From contig NZ_CP107902.1 in the NCBI RefSeq assembly GCF_036013935.1, positions 6,047,001 through 6,111,000 on the forward strand: a DNA stretch of 64,000 nt. Reading direction: 5' to 3'. This DNA comes from Streptomyces sp. NBC_00461 (lineage in GTDB: Bacteria > Actinomycetota > Actinomycetes > Streptomycetales > Streptomycetaceae). A model generated the notes under the pieces. That model saw only the letters and a list, made by a program, of their open reading frames with translations, was not told where the DNA came from and searched no databases. Within the stretch, counting starts at the first letter, position 1. Each line of letters opens with the position of its first letter. The position numbers were made by a program, and so were the translations under genes. Positions 60,131 through 64,000 of the stretch are shown one piece after another.

Positions 60131-61015
60131 ATGGCTATCTTCCTCACCAAGGACAGCAAGGTCATCGTCCAGGGCATGACCGGCTCCACGGGCATGAAGC
60201 ACACCAAGCTCATGCTGGCCGACGGCACGAACATCGTCGGTGGCGTCAACCCGCGCAAGGCGGGCACCACGGTCGACGTCGACGGCACCGAGATCCCGGT
60301 CTTCGGCACGGTCGCCGAGGCGATCGAGAAGACGGGCGCGAACGTATCCGTCCTCTTCGTGCCGCCGGCCTTCGCCAGGGCCGCCGTGGTCGAGGCGATC
60401 GACGCCGAGATCCCCCTCGCCGTCGTCATCACCGAGGGCATCGCGGTCCACGACTCGGCCGCGTTCTACGCGTACGCCGGTTCCCAGGGCAACAAGACCC
60501 GGATCATCGGCCCGAACTGCCCCGGTCTCATCACGCCGGGCCAGTCGAACGCCGGCATCATCCCGGGCGACATCACCAAGCCCGGCCGCATCGGCCTGGT
60601 CTCGAAGTCCGGCACGCTGACGTACCAGATGATGTACGAGCTGCGTGACATCGGCTTCTCCTCCGCCGTCGGCATCGGTGGTGACCCGATCATCGGCACC
60701 ACGCACATCGACGCGCTCGCCGCGTTCGAGGCCGACCCCGACACCGACCTGATCGTCATGATCGGTGAGATCGGTGGCGACGCCGAGGAGCGGGCCGCGG
60801 CCTTCATCAAGGAGAACGTGTCGAAGCCGGTCGTCGGCTACGTCGCGGGCTTCACCGCGCCCGAGGGCAAGACCATGGGCCACGCCGGCGCCATCGTCTC
60901 CGGCTCCTCCGGCACGGCCGCCGCCAAGAAGGAGGCCCTCGAGGCCGCCGGCGTCAAGGTCGGCAAGACGCCGACCGAGACGGCGAAGCTGGCTCGCGAG
61001 ATCCTCGCCGGCTGA
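60131..61015 (+). CDS. sucD: Succinyl-CoA synthetase alpha subunit
   Basis: A 294-residue subunit. The CoA-binding Rossmann part has [16 protein letters not shown] and GGVNPRKAG. The phosphohistidine is in [14 protein letters not shown] (about residue 250). [12 protein letters not shown] is the family block. ATG 60131 follows AGGGA. A strong terminator lies 25 bp after the stop. Confidence 0.97.
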   Translation: MAIFLTKDSKVIVQGMTGSTGMKHTKLMLADGTNIVGGVNPRKAGTTVDVDGTEIPVFGTVAEAIEKTGANVSVLFVPPAFARAAVVEAIDAEIPLAVVITEGIAVHDSAAFYAYAGSQGNKTRIIGPNCPGLITPGQSNAGIIPGDITKPGRIGLVSKSGTLTYQMMYELRDIGFSSAVGIGGDPIIGTTHIDALAAFEADPDTDLIVMIGEIGGDAEERAAAFIKENVSKPVVGYVAGFTAPEGKTMGHAGAIVSGSSGTAAAKKEALEAAGVKVGKTPTETAKLAREILAG

Positions 61016-61039
61016 ACGGCAGCTTCCTGACCGAACGTT

Positions 61040-61075
61040 GATGGGCCCGCTCCCCGCGAAGGGGGCGGGCCCATC
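61040..61075 (+). terminator. sucCD terminator
   Basis: Perfect 11-bp inverted repeat GATGGGCCCGC / GCGGGCCCATC with a 14-nt loop, immediately after sucD. Confidence 0.85.
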
Positions 61076-61087
61076 GGCATGAGGAAC

Positions 61088-61119
61088 AACTCGCGAACTC
61101 GCGAACTCGCGAACTCGCA
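61088..61119. repeat. 8-bp tandem repeat
   Basis: AACTCGCG in three perfect copies plus AACTCGCA, between the sucCD terminator and the end of the convergent regulator gene. Non-coding on both strands. Confidence 0.85.
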
Positions 61120-61126
61120 ACGAGGA

Positions 61127-62203
61127 TCAATCCATCAGCGGTACGAGCCGTTCCGGCCCGTGCGCCGTCGCCGTTCGCAGCTTCGTCCGCAGCTGCGCCT
61201 GTGCCTCCGACAGCGCCCCCTGGGCCACCCGCGGTGGAACTCCCTGCACCTGCGCGCCCGGAGCGACCGGAGGCTCGTAGTGCGTCGGGGCCGTTCGCAC
61301 GGTGAGTGCCGTCGTCCCGATCAGGGCCACGGTGAAGGCGATGGCGGCCCGTGTCCAGAAGCGTGCCCTGCGTTCGCCGCTCGTCCGCACCGCCGGGGGT
61401 CTGCCCGCGCGCAGCAGCTCCGTGGAGGCCACCTCGGTCAGGCGGCGATGGAGCACGGCCGGGTCGGCGAGTTCCGGCAGGCGCGCGGCGATCACCTCGC
61501 GCGCGTGCAGCAGCCGGCCGGCCGTCGCCGGTGTGCTCGCCTCCGCCTCGGCCGCGGTCTCCGGCAGATCGAGGCCGACACCGTCGTACAGCAGCAGCGC
61601 CCGGCGGTGTGGCGACGGGAGTTTCAGGAGTACGTCCAGCAGCGCGCGGTCGGCCGTGTCGGGGGGCGGCGGCTCGGGGTGCCGGTAGCGGGGGCGGAAG
61701 CGGTGCCAGGGGGAGAGCGCGTACTCGTACGCCGTCGCCCGCACCCACCCCGCCGGGTCCCGGTCGACGGCCACCTCGGGCCAGCGCTGCCAGGCGAGTT
61801 GGAAGGCCCGCTCGACCGACTCGCGGGCCAGCTCGCGCCGCCCGGTGAGCAGGTAGGCCTGCCGTGCGAGGGCAGGGGCGCAGAAGGCGTACAGCGCGTC
61901 GAAGGCCTGAGCGGGAGTCAGGGGAGCGGCGGCCGGCGTGGGATCGGCCGCCGTCGGCTGCTTCTCCGGACTCGCCGTCCCCACCGTCACCTCGGGGCCG
62001 GTCCGGGAGAGTTCGGCCAGGAGCGCCGCGTAGGCCCGGCGCTTGCGGCCGCGGGGTGTCGTGCGTCCGCCCTCCCAGGAGGCCACGGCCCTGCCGGGGA
62101 CACCGAGCCGCTTGGCGACCTGATCCTGCGTCAGCGAGGCCGCCTCGCGCAGGCGTCGGCGTTCCGTGGGCGGCGGCAGCGGGCTCGCGGGGTTCGGCGT
62201 CAC
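61127..62203 (-). CDS. XRE helix-turn-helix / sigma-like membrane regulator
   Basis: A 358-residue protein with a rare layout. Residues about 10-65 are an XRE helix-turn-helix (LREAASLTQDQVAKRLGVPGRAVASWEGGR). Residues about 98-240 look like an ECF sigma factor region (AYLLTGRRELARESVERAFQLAWQRWPEV then a region-4-like SPHRRALLLYDGVGLDLPETAAEAE). One membrane span follows at about 285-305 (AAIAFTVALIGTTALTV), leaving a 50-residue outer tail. Whether it works as sigma factor, anti-sigma or repressor is unknown. GTG 62203 has AAGGG upstream. Divergent from the DUF6350 gene across an AT-rich 105-bp gap. Confidence 0.7.
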   Translation of the reverse strand: MTPNPASPLPPPTERRRLREAASLTQDQVAKRLGVPGRAVASWEGGRTTPRGRKRRAYAALLAELSRTGPEVTVGTASPEKQPTAADPTPAAAPLTPAQAFDALYAFCAPALARQAYLLTGRRELARESVERAFQLAWQRWPEVAVDRDPAGWVRATAYEYALSPWHRFRPRYRHPEPPPPDTADRALLDVLLKLPSPHRRALLLYDGVGLDLPETAAEAEASTPATAGRLLHAREVIAARLPELADPAVLHRRLTEVASTELLRAGRPPAVRTSGERRARFWTRAAIAFTVALIGTTALTVRTAPTHYEPPVAPGAQVQGVPPRVAQGALSEAQAQLRTKLRTATAHGPERLVPLMD

Positions 62204-62308
62204 GGGGCACCCTTACGTACGAAAAAGTACATAAACGTATATTGAGCGACACTTCGGAGGTTTGCCTGTTACGACGAGAAAGCGCGTGTCGTTGGGAGCA
62301 TGGCGGGC

Positions 62309-64000
62309 GTGACCCAGATGACCGCTCGCCGACCTCCCCTGTCGTCCCTGCCGGCCCGGATGCGCGACCGCTCGCCCGGCCTCGGCGCCGGCCTCGTGGG
62401 CGGTGTGCTGGCCGCCGGGCTGGGGCTCGGGTCGCTCGCCGTTCTCGTGGTGGTGCTGTGGATCAGCTCGCCGTATCCCGACAGCGGGCCCGGGGCGGCG
62501 CTGCACGTCGCCGCGGCGCTCTGGCTGCTGGCGCACGGCGCCGAACTGGTCCGCACCGACACGCTCTCCGGTGCCCCCGTGCCGGTGGGGATCACACCGC
62601 TGCTGCTGCTCGCCCTGCCGGTGTGGCTGGTGCACCGGGCGGCGCGGGACGCGGTGGACGGCGGCGGGGAGGACGAACCGCTCGGGTCCGGTCGTGCGGC
62701 CTGGGTGGGTGTCGTCCTCGGCTATCTCGGCGTCGGCACGGCCGCCGCCCTGTACGCGTCCGGCGGACAACTGCGGCCGTCGTGGGAGCGGACCGCGGGG
62801 TGCCCGCTGCTGGTCGTGATGGCCGCGGCCGGAGCGGGGGTGTGGACGGCGTACGGGCACCCGCGTGAGGCGGTCGTCGGCCTCCTGAAGCTGCTGCCGC
62901 CAGGGATGCGGCGCTGGGCCCTGCGGTCGGCGGGGCTACGGCGCTGGTTCCCGCGGTCGGACACCCGCGCGCGCTTGGCTGTCGCGGCGCGGGCCGCGGG
63001 TGCGGGCACGGCGGCGCTCGTAGGGGGCGGGGCGGTACTGCTGGCGGTCTCACTGGTGTGGCACGGCGAGGCGGCGCGAGCAACCTTCCTGCAGCTCACG
63101 GAGGGCTGGTCGGGCCGTTTCGCCGTCCTGGTCCTGTGCCTCTTGCTGGTGCCGAACGCGGCAGTGTGGGGGGCGGCCTACGCCCTCGGACCGGGGTTCG
63201 TGCTGGGCGCGGGGCATGTGGTGGGGCCGCTGTCGGCGGCGCCGGAACCCCTGCTGCCGGCGTTTCCGCTCCTGGCCGCGGTACCGGAGGCGGGGACCGG
63301 AACGTGGCTGAACTGGCTCGCGGGAGTCGCTCCGCTGACGGCCGCGCTGACCGTCGGCTGGTTCGTGGGCCGGGCGGACCACCCCGCCGCCGGGCGGACC
63401 GCCGCACTGGCGGCCCTGTTCTGCGCGGCCGGCACGGCCGTTCTCGCGGGGCTGGCGGGCGGACGACTCGGAGTGCACGCGCTCGCCCGGTTCGGGCCGG
63501 TGTGGTGGGCGACGGGCGGTGCGGCGTTCGTATGGACGGCGGCCGTGGCGATTCCGACGGCACTGGGCCTACGGGCCTGGCGGTGCCGCAAGCGGAAGGT
63601 GGCCGAGGAGAGCGGGCGGCAGAAGACCGGGGAGCCGAAGTCCGGGGAGCCGAAGATCGGGGAGCCGAAGATCGGGGAGTCGAGAAGCGTGGAGTCGAGA
63701 AGCGTGGAGTCGATGAGCAGGGAAGCGAAGAGTGCGGAGCCGAAGAGTGCGGAGCTGAAGAGCGCAGAGTCGAAGAGCGCAAAGTCGAAGGAGCCGCAGG
63801 CCGTGGGGTCAAAGGTCGCGGGGCCGAGGATCGGGGAGCCGGGATCGCAGACGCCGAAGGGCAGGGGCAGGGGCCGGGTCCGACGGGCGGTGGTCTCGAT
63901 CGGAGCGTGGTTCGGGATCGGGAAGGGCCCGGGCCGGGAGGCGCAGGAGGTGGCGCCGGCGGGGACGGGCAAGTCGACCGTGCCCTACGACCAGGGCGAT
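62309..64000 (+). CDS. DUF6350-family multi-span membrane protein (partial)
   Basis: At least 564 residues, open at the window end with no stop. It has about nine or ten hydrophobic spans ([44 protein letters not shown] and others), matching the DUF6350 family that sits between sucCD and purN in Streptomyces. From about residue 430 the protein turns into a charged tail of [12 protein letters not shown] and SVESRSVES repeats, encoded by 15-bp DNA repeats. Start GTG 62309 has GGAG 9 bases upstream; ATG 62300 and 62318 are in frame. No biochemical function is known. Confidence 0.78.
   Translation, partial: MTQMTARRPPLSSLPARMRDRSPGLGAGLVGGVLAAGLGLGSLAVLVVVLWISSPYPDSGPGAALHVAAALWLLAHGAELVRTDTLSGAPVPVGITPLLLLALPVWLVHRAARDAVDGGGEDEPLGSGRAAWVGVVLGYLGVGTAAALYASGGQLRPSWERTAGCPLLVVMAAAGAGVWTAYGHPREAVVGLLKLLPPGMRRWALRSAGLRRWFPRSDTRARLAVAARAAGAGTAALVGGGAVLLAVSLVWHGEAARATFLQLTEGWSGRFAVLVLCLLLVPNAAVWGAAYALGPGFVLGAGHVVGPLSAAPEPLLPAFPLLAAVPEAGTGTWLNWLAGVAPLTAALTVGWFVGRADHPAAGRTAALAALFCAAGTAVLAGLAGGRLGVHALARFGPVWWATGGAAFVWTAAVAIPTALGLRAWRCRKRKVAEESGRQKTGEPKSGEPKIGEPKIGESRSVESRSVESMSREAKSAEPKSAELKSAESKSAKSKEPQAVGSKVAGPRIGEPGSQTPKGRGRGRVRRAVVSIGAWFGIGKGPGREAQEVAPAGTGKSTVPYDQGD
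63629..63800 (+). repeat. 15-bp coding repeats in DUF6350 tail
   Basis: About eleven degenerate copies of a GGGGAGCCGAAGATC-type unit encode a Lys/Glu/Ser-rich pentapeptide repeat. The unit keeps frame. Confidence 0.8.

Noticed and set aside
62210..62221. Shared 12-mer CCCTTACGTACG at 29774 and 62210
   Set aside because: Two copies of a word this short are expected by chance in 64 kb, and the two contexts differ.

Overview
The window is chromosomal DNA from a high-GC actinomycete, almost certainly a Streptomyces. Third codon positions are strongly G/C, GTG and TTG starts are common, start regions carry GGAGG-type ribosome sites, and the gene content and order (glpD, a cluster of membrane Ser/Thr kinases, GMC oxidase, guaA, pcrA, icmB, sucCD, DUF6350) are those of a Streptomyces core region. 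I see no tRNA, rRNA, insertion sequence, prophage, CRISPR array or biosynthetic cluster.

Layout. 0-17.5 kb: glpD, a secreted serine hydrolase, then six paralogous membrane Ser/Thr kinases. The second is a pseudokinase, and the sixth is separated from the rest by an AraC-type regulator and a metallo-beta-lactamase-fold hydrolase. 17.6-25.2 kb: aldehyde dehydrogenase plus ChoD-like GMC oxidoreductase, an LPXTG-type surface protein, chorismate mutase with a Phe/Tyr leader peptide and attenuator-like hairpin, and guaA. 25.2-30.4 kb: small metabolic and membrane genes. 30.4-34.6 kb: a PspC/toast-rack membrane protein divergent from a PspC-domain histidine kinase and its LuxR-type regulator, a Lia-like envelope-stress set. 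34.6-45.5 kb: two NlpC/P60 hydrolases (one behind a ydaO-type c-di-AMP riboswitch), a ScyD-type secreted propeller, pcrA, an M23 peptidase and a lipase. 45.9 kb: icmB.

46.5-54.8 kb holds the most interesting block: SWIM zinc finger plus DUF5691 on one strand, diverging from MoxR ATPase, DUF5682 (TraB/TIKI-like motifs), a micro-ORF and a VWA protein on the other. The 133-bp divergent region contains two back-to-back copies of the actinobacterial RecA-independent DNA-damage promoter (TTGTCAGTGG-N7--10). The same promoter type precedes pcrA, 9 kb away. I infer that this is an uncharacterised, damage-inducible, multi-protein system.

55-64 kb: two secreted low-complexity proteins (one with elastin-like repeats), sucC-sucD, an unusual XRE/sigma-like membrane regulator, and the start of a DUF6350 membrane protein that runs off the window.

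Overall the window combines central metabolism (glycerol-3-phosphate, GMP, succinyl-CoA, isobutyryl-CoA) with a dense set of cell-envelope sensing, signalling and remodelling genes, plus the DNA-damage module. Functions are inferred from motifs read by eye; no database search was run.
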